Assembly (NCBI RefSeq): GCF_021462525.1
Contig: NZ_JAKEDT010000004.1
Span: forward strand, 77,395 to 141,394
Length of the DNA stretch: 64,000 nt
Direction of reading: 5' to 3'
Source of the DNA: Thermus caliditerrae
GTDB taxonomy: Bacteria > Deinococcota > Deinococci > Deinococcales > Thermaceae
A program made the translations under genes and the position numbers. The notes under the pieces were generated by a model. That model had not been told where the DNA came from, searched no databases, and saw nothing but the letters and a program-made list of their open reading frames with translations. Positions 17,143 through 25,869 of this stretch are shown piece by piece (position 1 is the stretch's first letter; every line of letters begins with the position of its first letter).

Positions 17143-18066
17143 ATGGACAAGGAACTCCTTACGCAAGAGGTGCTCCGCCTGAAAGCGGAGCGGCAGGCGG
17201 TGATCCTGGCCCATTCCTACCAGCTCCCCGAGGTGCAGGAGGTGGCGGACTTCGTGGGGGACTCCTTGGGCCTGGCCCGGGAGGCCCAGCGAACCCGGGC
17301 CAAGGTGATCGTCTTCGCCGGGGTGCACTTCATGGCGGAAACCGCCGCCATCCTCAACCCCGACAAGACCGTGCTCCTGCCGGACCTGGAAGCGGGCTGC
17401 TCCCTGGCGGACAGCATCCGCCCCGAGGACGTCCTGGCCTGGAAGGAGGCCCACCCGGAGGGCATCGTGGTGGCCTACGTGAACACCAAGGCCGAGGTGA
17501 AGGCCCTGGCGGACGTGTGCGTCACCAGCGCCAACGCCGTGGAGGTGGTCTCCCGCCTGCCGGAGGACCGGCCCATCTTCTTCGTGCCCGACATGTTCCT
17601 GGGGGCCCACGTGGCCCGGGTCACGGGCAGGAAGCTGGACCTATTCCCTGGGGAGTGCCACGTGCACGCGGGCATCCGCGAGGAGCACATCCAGGCCCTC
17701 CTGGAAGCCCACCCGGGAGCGGAGTTCATGATCCACCCCGAGTGCGGTTGCGGTTCCAGCTGCCTTTACCTCAAGCCGGACGCCAAGATGCTCTCCACCG
17801 AGGGCATGGTGCGTCACGCCAAGCGCTCGGAGGCCAAGGAGTTCGTGGTGGCCACGGAGGTGGGGATCCTCCACCGCCTCGCCAAGGAGGCCCCGGGGAA
17901 GACCTTCATCCCGGTGAAGCCGGAAGCGGTTTGCGAGTACATGAAAAAGATCACCCTGGAGAAGGTCTACCTCTCCCTCAGGGAGATGCGCCACGTGGTG
18001 CGGGTACCCGAGGAGGTGGCCCTTAGGGCCCGGCGGGCCCTCGAGGCCATGGTAGCCGTGGGCTAG
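17143..18066 (+). CDS. nadA: Quinolinate synthase
   Basis: 307 aa [4Fe-4S] enzyme condensing iminoaspartate with dihydroxyacetone phosphate to quinolinate. Landmarks: AHSYQLPEVQEVADFVGDSL near residue 23, the first cluster Cys in LEAGCSLADS near 86, HPECGCGSSC near 197, and a third Cys in EAVCEYMKK near 264. Length and motifs match the compact three-domain bacterial NadA. It is preceded by the VapC toxin gene and followed 19 bases later by nadB. Cytoplasmic. Confidence 0.95.
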   Translation: MDKELLTQEVLRLKAERQAVILAHSYQLPEVQEVADFVGDSLGLAREAQRTRAKVIVFAGVHFMAETAAILNPDKTVLLPDLEAGCSLADSIRPEDVLAWKEAHPEGIVVAYVNTKAEVKALADVCVTSANAVEVVSRLPEDRPIFFVPDMFLGAHVARVTGRKLDLFPGECHVHAGIREEHIQALLEAHPGAEFMIHPECGCGSSCLYLKPDAKMLSTEGMVRHAKRSEAKEFVVATEVGILHRLAKEAPGKTFIPVKPEAVCEYMKKITLEKVYLSLREMRHVVRVPEEVALRARRALEAMVAVG

Positions 18067-18085
18067 CGCCTGGCCTCCGCGCCTT

Positions 18086-19576
18086 ATGCACAGCCGGAGC
18101 GTAGACCTCCTGATCCTGGGCGCGGGGGTGGCGGGGGTGTACGCCGCCTTGGCCGCGGAGGCGGAAGGGGCCAGGGTCCTCCTCCTCAGCAAGGACCCCC
18201 TGCCCTCGGGTTCTACCCCTTGGGCCCAGGGCGGGATAGCTTTCCCCTTAGACGACAAGGACTTAGAAACCCACCTGAAGGATACCTTGCGGGCCGGGCG
18301 GGGCTTGGTGGAGGAAGGGGTGGCCCGCTCCATCCTAGAGGAGGCGCCCAGGCACCTGGAGCGCCTCCTCGCCTGGGGCCTTCCCTTCCACCCCGAGCCC
18401 ACCCGGGAGGGCGGGCACTCCCGGGCCCGGGTGCGCCACCTGGGTGGGGACCGAAGCGGCCTCCTCCTCCTCCGGGGGCTCCTGGCCCGGCTGCAGAGCC
18501 CGGTGTTGGAGGGGCACCTGGCGGTGAGCCTTCTGGTGGAGGGAAAGCGGGTGGCCGGGGCCTGGGTCCTCGGTCCGGAAGGGCCGGTGGAGGTCCGGGC
18601 CGGGGCGGTCCTCCTAGCCACCGGGGGCTTCGGGCGGCTTTTCCCCGTGACCACCAACCCCCCTGGGGCCACGGGGGACGGCATGGCCCTGGCCCACCGG
18701 GCAGGGGCCGTCCTTAGGGACCTGGAGTTCGTCCAGTTCCACCCCACGGCCCTGCCGCATGGCGCCTTGGTGAGCGAGGCCTGCCGGGGAGAGGGGGCCA
18801 TCTTGCTGAATGCCCTTGGAGAGCGCTTCATGCCCCGCTACGACCCCCTGGGGGAGCTGGCCCCCCGGGACGTGGTGGCCCGGGCGGTCTTCCGGGAGAG
18901 GGAGCGCACGGGCGGGGTCTTTTTGGACCTGAGGCCCATCCCCCGCCTGGAGGAGCGCTTCCCCACGGTGGTGGCCTCGGCCCGCGCCCTAGGCCTGGAC
19001 CCCTTGAAGGAACCCATCCCCGTAGCCCCCGCCGCCCACTACGCCATGGGCGGGGTGAAGACGGACCTTCGGGGCTTCACCGGGGTAGAAGGGCTCTACG
19101 CCGCAGGGGAGGTGGCCTCCACCGGGCTACACGGGGCCAACCGCCTGGCTTCCAACAGCCTCCTCGAGGGCCTGGTCCTGGGGGAGCGGGCCGCGCGGGC
19201 GGCGCTGGAGAGCCTCTCCTTTCCAAGGGCTCCCGAGGCCCTGCCTGCCCTCACCCTGGACCCAAGCCTTCTCCCCGAGCTCCGGCGGTGGATGGCGAGG
19301 GAAGCCGGGGTGGTGCGGCGGCGGGAGGGCCTGGAGGAGGCCCTGGCCTTTGCCGAGGGCCTTCCCCTGGAAGAAGCCCCCCCGGACCGGGCCACAAGGC
19401 CCGCCCTGGAGGCGGGGAGCCTGGCCCTTTTGGCCCGCCTCCTCCTGCGGATGGCCCTCCTTAGGGAGGAAAGCCGCGGGGCCCACTTCCGGGAGGACTT
19501 TCCCCAGGAAGCCCAGGAGGCCTACCACCTCGAGGCCCAGGGCTTCACCCTCAGCCGGGTGCCCGCGGGGGTATAA
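18086..19576 (+). CDS. nadB: L-aspartate oxidase
   Basis: 496 aa flavoprotein oxidising aspartate to iminoaspartate, the substrate of NadA. The dinucleotide-binding GAGVAGVYAALAAE lies at residues 12-25, SGSTPWAQGGIAF near 40, and the substrate/FAD region HPTALPHGALVSEACRGEG near 220. GLHGANRLASNSLLEGLV near 350 is the typical succinate dehydrogenase/NadB signature. Last gene of the nad cluster. Its stop codon is overlapped by a TATAAT (19572-19577) that probably starts transcription of the bacterioferritin gene. Confidence 0.95.
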   Translation: MHSRSVDLLILGAGVAGVYAALAAEAEGARVLLLSKDPLPSGSTPWAQGGIAFPLDDKDLETHLKDTLRAGRGLVEEGVARSILEEAPRHLERLLAWGLPFHPEPTREGGHSRARVRHLGGDRSGLLLLRGLLARLQSPVLEGHLAVSLLVEGKRVAGAWVLGPEGPVEVRAGAVLLATGGFGRLFPVTTNPPGATGDGMALAHRAGAVLRDLEFVQFHPTALPHGALVSEACRGEGAILLNALGERFMPRYDPLGELAPRDVVARAVFRERERTGGVFLDLRPIPRLEERFPTVVASARALGLDPLKEPIPVAPAAHYAMGGVKTDLRGFTGVEGLYAAGEVASTGLHGANRLASNSLLEGLVLGERAARAALESLSFPRAPEALPALTLDPSLLPELRRWMAREAGVVRRREGLEEALAFAEGLPLEEAPPDRATRPALEAGSLALLARLLLRMALLREESRGAHFREDFPQEAQEAYHLEAQGFTLSRVPAGV

Positions 19577-19577
19577 T
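19572..19577 (+). promoter_or_regulatory. -10 of the bacterioferritin gene
   Basis: Perfect TATAAT across the nadB stop codon, 17 bases before the bfr ATG; a GGAGGT ribosome site lies between (19584-19589). No -35 was recognised in the nadB coding end. Confidence 0.5.
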
Positions 19578-19594
19578 GGCCCTGGAGGTCCCTT

Positions 19595-20071
19595 ATGAAA
19601 GGTCATCCGGACGTGATCCAGAGCCTACAGGAGAGGCTTTCCGAGGAGCTTGCCGCCATCTTGCAGTACATGGTCCATGCGGAAATGGCGGAGAACTGGG
19701 GCTTCAAGGCCCTGGCCCGCCACCTCAAGGCCCACGCCATCACCGAGATGCGCCACGCGGAGAAGCACATCGAGCGCATCCTCTTCCTGGAGGGCTTCCC
19801 CGAGGTGAGCCGCATCGGGGAGATCCGGATCGGCAAGAACGTGGAGGAAATCCTCTTCAAGGACTACGAGGGAGAGCTCCAGGCGGTGAAGGGCTACAAC
19901 GAGACCATGAACCTGGCCCAATCCCTGGGGGACAACGGCACCCGGGACCTGGTGGCGGAGATCCTCAAGGACGAGGAGGCCCATGTGGACTGGCTGGAGA
20001 CCCAGCGGGAGCTTAAGGAGCAGATGGGCCTAGCCAACTACCTGCAGTACCTGGCGGGAGAGGCGGAGTAG
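19595..20071 (+). CDS. bfr: Bacterioferritin
   Basis: 158 aa four-helix iron-storage subunit forming 24-mers. E. coli numbering is retained: ferroxidase ligands E18, E51 and H54 (EMRH), and a later EEAH pair near 127-130. Met52, the haem axial ligand, is conserved, so the protein should bind haem b between subunit pairs. It has both a TATAAT promoter at the end of nadB and a good GGAGGT ribosome site, unlike many leaderless genes nearby. The next gene is convergent with a 5-base gap. Confidence 0.95.
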   Translation: MKGHPDVIQSLQERLSEELAAILQYMVHAEMAENWGFKALARHLKAHAITEMRHAEKHIERILFLEGFPEVSRIGEIRIGKNVEEILFKDYEGELQAVKGYNETMNLAQSLGDNGTRDLVAEILKDEEAHVDWLETQRELKEQMGLANYLQYLAGEAE

Positions 20072-20076
20072 GGTCC

Positions 20077-20400
20077 CTAGCCCACGGGGGCCTTGAGGTG
20101 CTTGCGGGCCCAGCGCTCGATGGCGGCGATGACCGCCTCCAGTTCCCGCCCGGCCTCGGTGAGGCTGTAGCGGGTGCGGGGGGGCATGTAGGACTCCACC
20201 CGCTTCTCCACCACGCCCAGGCCCACCAGGTGCTCCAGGCGTTGGGACAAGGTAGCGGGGTTCACCCCCCCGATGGCCCGGGAGAGCTCGTTGAAGCCCT
20301 TGGGGCCTTCCAGGAGGGCCCTGATGATGTGCAGGGTCCACTTCTCCTGGAGGAGGTTGAGGGCCTCGTACACCGGGCAGAAGGCCTCGGGCTCGGCCAT
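20077..20400 (-). CDS. HxlR-family transcriptional regulator
   Basis: 107 aa winged-helix protein. The family signature is clear: Cys8 in CPVYEALNLLQEKWTL, IIRALLEGPKGFNEL, NPATLSQRLEHL and PPRTRYSLTEAG. HxlR proteins often sense electrophiles or redox state through the N-terminal Cys. It lies 43 bases downstream of paaZ on the same strand, but a TACCAT 6 bases before its ATG (extended TGCTACCAT) suggests an independent leaderless promoter. It may regulate paa genes or a distant target. Confidence 0.9.
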   Translation of the reverse strand: MAEPEAFCPVYEALNLLQEKWTLHIIRALLEGPKGFNELSRAIGGVNPATLSQRLEHLVGLGVVEKRVESYMPPRTRYSLTEAGRELEAVIAAIERWARKHLKAPVG

Positions 20401-20406
20401 ACCCCC

Positions 20407-20412
20407 ATGGTA
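20407..20412 (-). promoter_or_regulatory. -10 of the hxlR-family gene (leaderless)
   Basis: TACCAT on the minus strand with TGC in front (extended -10), 6 bases before the ATG at 20400. Confidence 0.45.
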
Positions 20413-20443
20413 GCACAGGGGGCACCCTTCCCCTGGCTTTTCC

Positions 20444-22447
20444 TCAGGGCCTATTCCCCTGCGCCTTTCTGGCCACCAGGGTGAGGACGGTATAGCTGGC
20501 CACGGTCTTGCCCTCCTGGTTCAGGACCTCCACCGCCCACTCCACCACCCCGGTCCTCTCGTCCCGGGGGCGCTTGGCCTTCACCGTGAGCCGGGCCTGC
20601 AGGGTGTCCCCGATGCCCACGGGTTCGGTGAATCGCAGGCCCTCGAGGCCGTAGTTGGCCAGCACCGGCCCCGGGGCTGGGTCCACGAAGAGCCCGGCGG
20701 CGGCGGAGAGGACGAAGTAGCCGTGGGCCACCCGCTTCCCGAAGAGGCTCTCCTTGGCCGCCACCTCGTCGGTGTGGGCGTAGAAGTGGTCCCAGGAGAG
20801 GTGGGCGAAGAGGGCGATGTCCGCCTCCGTCACCGTGCGGCGGTGGGTGAGGAGGGTTTCCCCCACCTCCAGCTCCTCGTAGTGCTTGCGGAAGGGGTGC
20901 ACCTGGGTGGGACGCTCCGCCCCCCTGGCGTACTCCCCGGTGAGGGCCTGCAGGGTGTGGGGGTCCGCCTGGAGGGCCAGGCGGGCCAGGTGGCGCTTGA
21001 CGGAAAGAAGCCCTCCCAGCTCCTCCCCGCCTCCTGCCCGTCCGGGTCCCCCGTGGAGGAGGCGGGGCAAGGGGGAGCCGTGGCCGGTGGAGCTGTGGGC
21101 ATCCCTCTGGTTCAGGACGTGGAGCCGGCCCACCTCCCCGGAAAGCCCCAGGAGGTAGAAGCGGGCCTCCTCGGGGTCGGGGGTGGCCAGGGTGGCGGCC
21201 AGCATCCCCCCGCCCATGCGGACCAAACGTAGGGCTTCCTCCCGGTCCCGGTAGGGAAAGAAGGTGGCCACCGGACCAAAGGGCTCCACCCGGTGCAAGG
21301 CCTCCCCGTAGGGCTCCTCCGCCAGGAGCAGGGTGGGGGGGAAGAAGGCCCCATCCCGCTTGCCCGGGTGTTGCCAATGGATGCGGGCCCCTCCTGCCAG
21401 AAGGGCTTCCACCGCCCGCGCCACCTCCTCCTTCTGCTCCAGGGAGGCCAGGGGGCCCAGGTCCACCCCCTCCTCCCGGGGGTCGCCCAGCCGGAGGCCT
21501 TCCAGGTGCCTGCGGGTGGCTTCGAGGAGGGCCTCGAGGCGGTCCTTGGGGGCGAAGACCCGGCGGATGGCGGTGCAGCGCTGCCCCGTTTTGATGGCAA
21601 GTTCCTGGGCGATTTCCTGGGCCAGCCGCTGTAGCTCTTCCTCGCCCGCTTCTTCCCCTAAAAGGGCGGCGTTGAGGGAGTCGGTTTCCGCGTTGAAGAG
21701 GGCTCCTCTTTCTAGAAAGGCGGGATGGCGGCGGAGGCGGTCGGCGGTGGCCTTGGAGCCCGTGAAGTAGACGCTATCCCGGTGGTCCAGGGCCTCCAGG
21801 GCCTCCCCCAGGCCGCCCGCCACGAACTGGAGGCTCCCCTCCGGCAGAAGCCCGGACTCCAGCATGAGGCGCACCAACCCTTCGGCCACGTGGGCCGTGG
21901 GGGTGGCGGCCTTGGCCAGGGTGGGCACCCCTGCTAGGAAGGCGGGGGCGAACTTCTCCAAAAGGCCCCAGACGGGGAAGTTGAAGGCGTTGATCTGCAC
22001 CGTGATCCCGCCCTTGGGCCCCAGGAGGTGGCGCCCCTGGAAGGAGAAGTCCTTGCTCAGGGGAAGGTTTTCCTCCTCGGGGAGGAAGTTGCCTTCGGGG
22101 AGCTGCCGGGCCAGGGAACTATAGGCGAAAAGTACCCCAATCCCCCCGTCCACGTCGTACCAGGCGTCCCGCCTCGTCCCCCCGGTGGTGGCGTAGAGGC
22201 GGTAGAGCTCTTCCTTCCGCTCGGAAAGATACTGGGCCAAGGCCCGTAGCCGCTGCCCCCGCTCCCTAAAGTCCAGGGCCAGGAGGGCCTTCCCCCCTAT
22301 CTCCCGCCCCCACTCCACGGCCTCCCGCAGGGGCAAGCCCTCGGAGGTGACGAAGCCCAGCACCTCCCCCGTGGCGGCATCCCGCACCGCCACGCCCTCG
22401 CCCATGCCCTCGCGCCACTCTCCCAATAAGTAGCTCTTGATCTTCAT
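20444..22447 (-). CDS. paaZ: PaaZ: oxepin-CoA hydrolase / 3-oxo-5,6-dehydrosuberyl-CoA semialdehyde dehydrogenase
   Basis: 667 aa bifunctional enzyme of phenylacetate catabolism that opens the oxepin-CoA ring and oxidises the resulting aldehyde. The N-terminal aldehyde dehydrogenase domain (about 1-520) has QINAFNFPVWG, the NAD site FTGSKATAD and catalytic Cys in TGQRCTAIRR. The C-terminal MaoC-like hydratase domain (about 530-660) has Asp and His in WDHFYAHTDE. Start chosen at 22447 (KIKSYLLGEWREG aligns with E. coli PaaZ, and GGAGGG lies upstream); an earlier in-frame ATG at 22471 is less likely. A strong hairpin separates it from paaD. Confidence 0.94.
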   Translation of the reverse strand: MKIKSYLLGEWREGMGEGVAVRDAATGEVLGFVTSEGLPLREAVEWGREIGGKALLALDFRERGQRLRALAQYLSERKEELYRLYATTGGTRRDAWYDVDGGIGVLFAYSSLARQLPEGNFLPEEENLPLSKDFSFQGRHLLGPKGGITVQINAFNFPVWGLLEKFAPAFLAGVPTLAKAATPTAHVAEGLVRLMLESGLLPEGSLQFVAGGLGEALEALDHRDSVYFTGSKATADRLRRHPAFLERGALFNAETDSLNAALLGEEAGEEELQRLAQEIAQELAIKTGQRCTAIRRVFAPKDRLEALLEATRRHLEGLRLGDPREEGVDLGPLASLEQKEEVARAVEALLAGGARIHWQHPGKRDGAFFPPTLLLAEEPYGEALHRVEPFGPVATFFPYRDREEALRLVRMGGGMLAATLATPDPEEARFYLLGLSGEVGRLHVLNQRDAHSSTGHGSPLPRLLHGGPGRAGGGEELGGLLSVKRHLARLALQADPHTLQALTGEYARGAERPTQVHPFRKHYEELEVGETLLTHRRTVTEADIALFAHLSWDHFYAHTDEVAAKESLFGKRVAHGYFVLSAAAGLFVDPAPGPVLANYGLEGLRFTEPVGIGDTLQARLTVKAKRPRDERTGVVEWAVEVLNQEGKTVASYTVLTLVARKAQGNRP

Positions 22448-22474
22448 CAACCTACCCTCCCGTGGTGACATGTT

Positions 22475-22497
22475 GGGCCCCGGAGGGACCGGGGCCC
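22475..22497 (-). terminator. Intra-operon hairpin between paaD and paaZ
   Basis: Perfect 9-bp stem GGGCCCCGG / CCGGGGCCC with a 5-base loop. On the transcribed (minus) strand it is not followed by a T-run, so it may be a partial terminator, RNase barrier or attenuator rather than a full terminator. Confidence 0.5.
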
Positions 22498-22513
22498 TTC
22501 CCTGGGGCTTGGT

Positions 22514-22978
22514 CTAGACGGCCTTGAAAGCTTCAAACACCTCCCCGCAAGCCTGGCACTGGTAGAGCATCTTGCACAAGGTGGCCCCAAAGGCGTTCTT
22601 GAGAACCACTTGGCCGCTGCCGCACCGGGGGCAAGGGGGGTCTTCCTGGGCTACCTCGGCCATGGGCAGGGGCAGGGGTGGAGCGATGCCGTAAGCGCGT
22701 AGCTTCTCCTTGGCCTCGGCCGCCATGGCCCCGGTGCTCCAGGGGACCCTGGTCTCCACCACCTCCACCTCCTTGGCTCCTGCCCCCCGCAGGGCCTTTT
22801 CCATCTCTTCACGGATGAGCCGCAGGGCGGGGCAGCCGGAAAAGGTGGGGCGGAAGCGGACCCTAACCTTTTCCCCTTCCGCTTCTACCCCCAGGACCAT
22901 CCCCATCTCCACGATGTTGAGGACGGGAATCTCCGGATCCCTGACCCCTTTTAGGGCTTCCCAGTACCGCTCTACCAT
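22514..22978 (-). CDS. paaD: PaaD, phenylacetyl-CoA epoxidase assembly protein
   Basis: 154 aa. The N-terminal DUF59/MIP18-like domain (VRDPEIPVLNIVEMGMV, then FSGCPALRLIREEM) resembles iron-sulfur assembly factors. The C-terminus carries a four-Cys zinc/iron site (CPRCGSG near 124, CQACGEVFEA near 144). It supports maturation or electron transfer in the PaaABC(E) ring-1,2-epoxidase. It overlaps paaC by 7 bases. Cytoplasmic. Confidence 0.93.
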   Translation of the reverse strand: MVERYWEALKGVRDPEIPVLNIVEMGMVLGVEAEGEKVRVRFRPTFSGCPALRLIREEMEKALRGAGAKEVEVVETRVPWSTGAMAAEAKEKLRAYGIAPPLPLPMAEVAQEDPPCPRCGSGQVVLKNAFGATLCKMLYQCQACGEVFEAFKAV

Positions 22979-23730
22979 GCCTTGGCCTCCGGATCCCAGC
23001 GGGCCACGGACTGCATCTCCGCCAGGAGGGACCAGAGGTATTCCGTGTGCTCCCGGCGGCTTTTGGGCACGTACCCTCCCTCAGGGGGCCTTAGGCCCGA
23101 ACGCACCAGGTGGGCGGTCACCTCCTCCAGGTAGGGGGCCTCGAGGGCCTTGAGGTCCGGCACCACCCCTGCCTCCACCAGGGCCTCGTCCCCAGGGAGA
23201 GGCTGGAAGAGCTGGTGGACGTAGGGGAAGAGGGTTTCTAAGGCCTCTTGCGTCCGGCGGTGGGATTCCTCCGTACCCTGGCCCAGGCGCTCCACCCAGA
23301 GGGAAGAGTGCTTCAGGTGGAACCTTTCCTCCTTCAGGATGCAGCTTGCCGCCTCGGCCAGGGGAGGGTAGGCGCTCTTCGCCGCCTCCTTGAGCCTGAG
23401 GTTCTCGTAGGCATCAAAGAGGTACTGCCGCACCATGGTGAAGGCCCAGTCCCCCTTGGGAAGCTCCACCAGGATGGCGTTTTGGAACTCCAGGGGATCG
23501 CGGAAGTAGACCAGGCGGTCGGGGTCGGAGCCGTCCAGCTCCTGCCTTAGCTCCAGCCAGAGCTTGGCGTGGCCCAGCTCGTCCTGGGCCAGGTTGGCGA
23601 TGGCGATGTCCTCCTCGAGGATGGGGGCATGCCCCACCCACTCGGAAAGCCGCTGGGCCAGGACCACCTCATCGTCAGCCCAGGCGGTGAGCCGGGCCAC
23701 CAGGGCATCCTTCAGGTAGGCCTCAAGCAT
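22972..23730 (-). CDS. paaC: PaaC, structural subunit of phenylacetyl-CoA epoxidase
   Basis: 252 aa ferritin-like subunit that pairs with PaaA; it lacks a functional diiron site in characterised homologues. Typical stretches are WADDEVVLAQRLSEWVGHAP (18-37), ANLAQDELGHAKLW (46-59) and CILKEERFHLKHSS (about 130-143). Overlaps paaB and paaD on either side, so the operon is translationally coupled. Confidence 0.94.
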   Translation of the reverse strand: MLEAYLKDALVARLTAWADDEVVLAQRLSEWVGHAPILEEDIAIANLAQDELGHAKLWLELRQELDGSDPDRLVYFRDPLEFQNAILVELPKGDWAFTMVRQYLFDAYENLRLKEAAKSAYPPLAEAASCILKEERFHLKHSSLWVERLGQGTEESHRRTQEALETLFPYVHQLFQPLPGDEALVEAGVVPDLKALEAPYLEEVTAHLVRSGLRPPEGGYVPKSRREHTEYLWSLLAEMQSVARWDPEAKAW

Positions 23731-24253
23731 CCCGGTTCACCTCCACCCCCTTGGCGGTGATGAGCCCGTAGTAGCTTTGCAGCCGGTAGGTCTTCTCCTT
23801 GGCCGGGGCGAACCAGCTTTCCACCACTTCCTCCTTGGGTTCGGTCCCCACCACCAGGCGCTCGGGAACCGCCCAGAAGGCCACCCCCTGGGTCTGCAGG
23901 AGGGCTTGGGCGATGGCGTCCTCGGGGCCTTGCGCCAGGAAACGGCCCACCAGGTCCCCGTAGACCATGCTCCGGCGGTGGCTCCGCTTGGCGAAGACCC
24001 AATAAGGTTCTTCGCTTCCTCCCTCCCTTCTGGTGGGCTTCAGATCCTTTAGGCCCTCCTGGGAAACGTGAAAGAAGGCCTCGGCTGGGGCCACGAAGAG
24101 GGCGTAGGCGGCGGGGCGCCGCACGAACACGTGCCGGGCCACGAGGAGGGCGTGCTCGGGGTCTGCGGCGTGTACCGAGCCCACCATCTGCACGGGGGAC
24201 CTGGGGGTGTCCTGCTTCATCACCTCAAACCGGGGCCACTCGGTTCCCCACAT
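23723..24253 (-). CDS. paaB: PaaB, phenylacetyl-CoA epoxidase subunit with a tandem duplicated domain
   Basis: 176 aa, nearly twice the ~95 aa of E. coli PaaB. The first half ([20 protein letters not shown] ... [10 protein letters not shown], about 6-65) matches the PaaB fold. The second half ([20 protein letters not shown] ... [10 protein letters not shown], about 80-140) shows the same order of strands and helix, so the chain looks like two PaaB units in tandem. PaaB bridges epoxidase heterodimers. Overlaps paaC by 8 bases; the paaA stop lies 9 bases upstream. Confidence 0.9.
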   Translation of the reverse strand: MWGTEWPRFEVMKQDTPRSPVQMVGSVHAADPEHALLVARHVFVRRPAAYALFVAPAEAFFHVSQEGLKDLKPTRREGGSEEPYWVFAKRSHRRSMVYGDLVGRFLAQGPEDAIAQALLQTQGVAFWAVPERLVVGTEPKEEVVESWFAPAKEKTYRLQSYYGLITAKGVEVNRDA

Positions 24254-24262
24254 GGTGCCCTC

Positions 24263-25234
24263 CTAATCCGCGGCCTGGGCCAGGTGGCGCTTGCCGTAGG
24301 CCTCGAGGGCCTCCCGCACCCAGCGCCCCTCCTCGTGGGCCTTCCTCCGGGCCGCAAGGCGGTGCCGGTTCATGGGGCCTTCCCCGTTGATCACCTTCCA
24401 GAAGTCGTCCCAGGGGATGGGGCCGTGGATCCAGTTGCCAGTCTTCTCGTCGTAGCGGAGGTCGGGGTCGGGGATGGTGAGCCCAGCGTCCAGGAGCTCG
24501 GGGACATGCTCGTTCAGGAACTCCTGGCGCACCTGGTCGTTGGTCTTGGTCTTGATGCCCCAGCGGAGGAGAAGGGGGGTGTGGGGGGAGTCGGTGTCGT
24601 GGGGCCCGGCCATCATCAGGGTGGGCCACCACCAGCGGTTCAGGGCGTCCTGGACCATCTGGCGCTGCTTCTTGGAGCCCTTGGCGTAGAGGAGGACCGC
24701 CTCCTTCCCCTGCTTGTGGTGGAAGGTTTCCTCGGCGCAGATGCGCACCATGGCCCGGGAGTAGGGCCCGTAGGAGCACTGGGCCAGCATGGTCTGGTTC
24801 TTGATGGCCATCCCGTCCACCAGCCAGCCGATGATGCCCACATCCGCCCAGGTGAGGGTGGGGTAGTTGAAGATGTTGGAGTACTTGGCCTTGCCGGAAA
24901 GAAGGGCCTCCACCATCTCCTCCCGGGTGATCCCTAAGGTTTCGGCGGCGTGGTAGAGGTACTGCCCGTGTCCGGCCTCGTCCTGGACCTTGGCCAGGAG
25001 GATGAGCTTGCGCCTCAAGGAGGGGGCCCGGGTGATCCAGGCGCCCTCGGGGAGCATTCCCACCCACTCGCTGTGGGCGTGTTGGGAGATCATGCGGATG
25101 AGCTGGCGCCGGTACTCGGCAGGCATCCAGTCCCCGGGCTCGATCTTCTCGCCCCGAGCGATGCGGGCTTCAAACTCCTCAAGCCTTTCCCCGTAGTCGC
25201 GATCCTCTGGGTAGCCGATCCTAAGCTGCATCAT
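24263..25234 (-). CDS. paaA: PaaA, catalytic diiron subunit of phenylacetyl-CoA 1,2-epoxidase
   Basis: 323 aa. Forms the ring-1,2-epoxide of phenylacetyl-CoA using O2 and a diiron centre. Ferritin-like ligand motifs are EAGHGQY (about residue 83) and EETFHHKQG (about 165). The reading frame extends upstream to 25282, but the ATG at 25234 (or the adjacent ATG at 25231) follows a perfect AAGGAGG by 5 (8) bases and matches the family N-terminus, so it is preferred. It overlaps the end of paaR by 14 bases. First catabolic gene of the operon. Confidence 0.94.
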   Translation of the reverse strand: MMQLRIGYPEDRDYGERLEEFEARIARGEKIEPGDWMPAEYRRQLIRMISQHAHSEWVGMLPEGAWITRAPSLRRKLILLAKVQDEAGHGQYLYHAAETLGITREEMVEALLSGKAKYSNIFNYPTLTWADVGIIGWLVDGMAIKNQTMLAQCSYGPYSRAMVRICAEETFHHKQGKEAVLLYAKGSKKQRQMVQDALNRWWWPTLMMAGPHDTDSPHTPLLLRWGIKTKTNDQVRQEFLNEHVPELLDAGLTIPDPDLRYDEKTGNWIHGPIPWDDFWKVINGEGPMNRHRLAARRKAHEEGRWVREALEAYGKRHLAQAAD

Positions 25235-25802
25235 CCTCGCCTCCTTCCCGCACGCCAAGAGCCCTAAGGACCAGCCTGGCATAGGCCTCCGAGAGTTCCT
25301 CTAAGGGCATGGGCCCGTCCGGGCGGTACCACTGGTAGGTCCAGTTGAGAGCCGAAAGCAGAAAGAGGGTGGCCAGGCGCACATCCTCCACTTGGAAGAC
25401 CCCCTTGTCCACCCCTTCTTGAAGGACCGCCTGCACTCCCGCCTCATAGCGGCGCCTCAGGGCTCTGGCCTCCTCCAAAAGGGGAGGGGAGAGGTGCTTC
25501 CACTCGTGGAAGAAAACCGTGGCCCTCGGAAGTTCCTCGGCAATCACCCGCAGGTGGCCCTTGACCAAGGTGCGCACCTTGGCTACCGGGTCGCCCTCGA
25601 GGCCCTCCAGCACCGCGAAGAAGCGGGCAGCCGCCTGGCGCACCACGCCCAAGAGGAGCTCCTCTTTGGAGGTGATGTGGGCGTAGAGGCTTCCCCCCTG
25701 GAGGTTCAGGCGTTTAGCCAGCTCCCGCATGCTGGTGGCGTGGTAGCCCTTCTGGCTGAAGAGCTGGCCCGCCACGTGGAGGATCTCGTCCCGGCGCTCC
25801 AT
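25221..25802 (-). CDS. paaR: PaaR, TetR-family repressor of the phenylacetate operon
   Basis: 193 aa. The N-terminal helix-turn-helix is typical TetR ([20 protein letters not shown], then [16 protein letters not shown]). The C-terminal domain should bind an acyl-CoA effector, phenylacetyl-CoA in characterised PaaR. It is the first gene of the operon and overlaps paaA. Its promoter holds a site agreeing with the T. thermophilus PaaR consensus as I recall it (CNAACGNNCGTTNG) at 9 of 10 fixed positions, so it likely autorepresses the whole operon. Confidence 0.88.
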   Translation of the reverse strand: MERRDEILHVAGQLFSQKGYHATSMRELAKRLNLQGGSLYAHITSKEELLLGVVRQAAARFFAVLEGLEGDPVAKVRTLVKGHLRVIAEELPRATVFFHEWKHLSPPLLEEARALRRRYEAGVQAVLQEGVDKGVFQVEDVRLATLFLLSALNWTYQWYRPDGPMPLEELSEAYARLVLRALGVREGGEDDAA

Positions 25803-25804
25803 GG

Positions 25805-25849
25805 CTAACGGATGTTCGTTAGGTTAGCACAAGCAAAGCGAAGGGACAA
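25805..25849 (-). promoter_or_regulatory. paaR-paaABCDZ promoter and PaaR operator
   Basis: Minus strand TTGTCC (25849-25844), 17 bases, TAACCT (25826-25821), then CTAACGAACATCCGTTAG (25822-25805). The last 14 bases match CNAACGNNCGTTNG with one mismatch, and the outer arms CTAACG/CGTTAG are perfectly inverted. The operator covers the expected transcription start. Confidence 0.7.
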
Positions 25850-25869
25850 GTGTCCCGGATCACCGTGCA

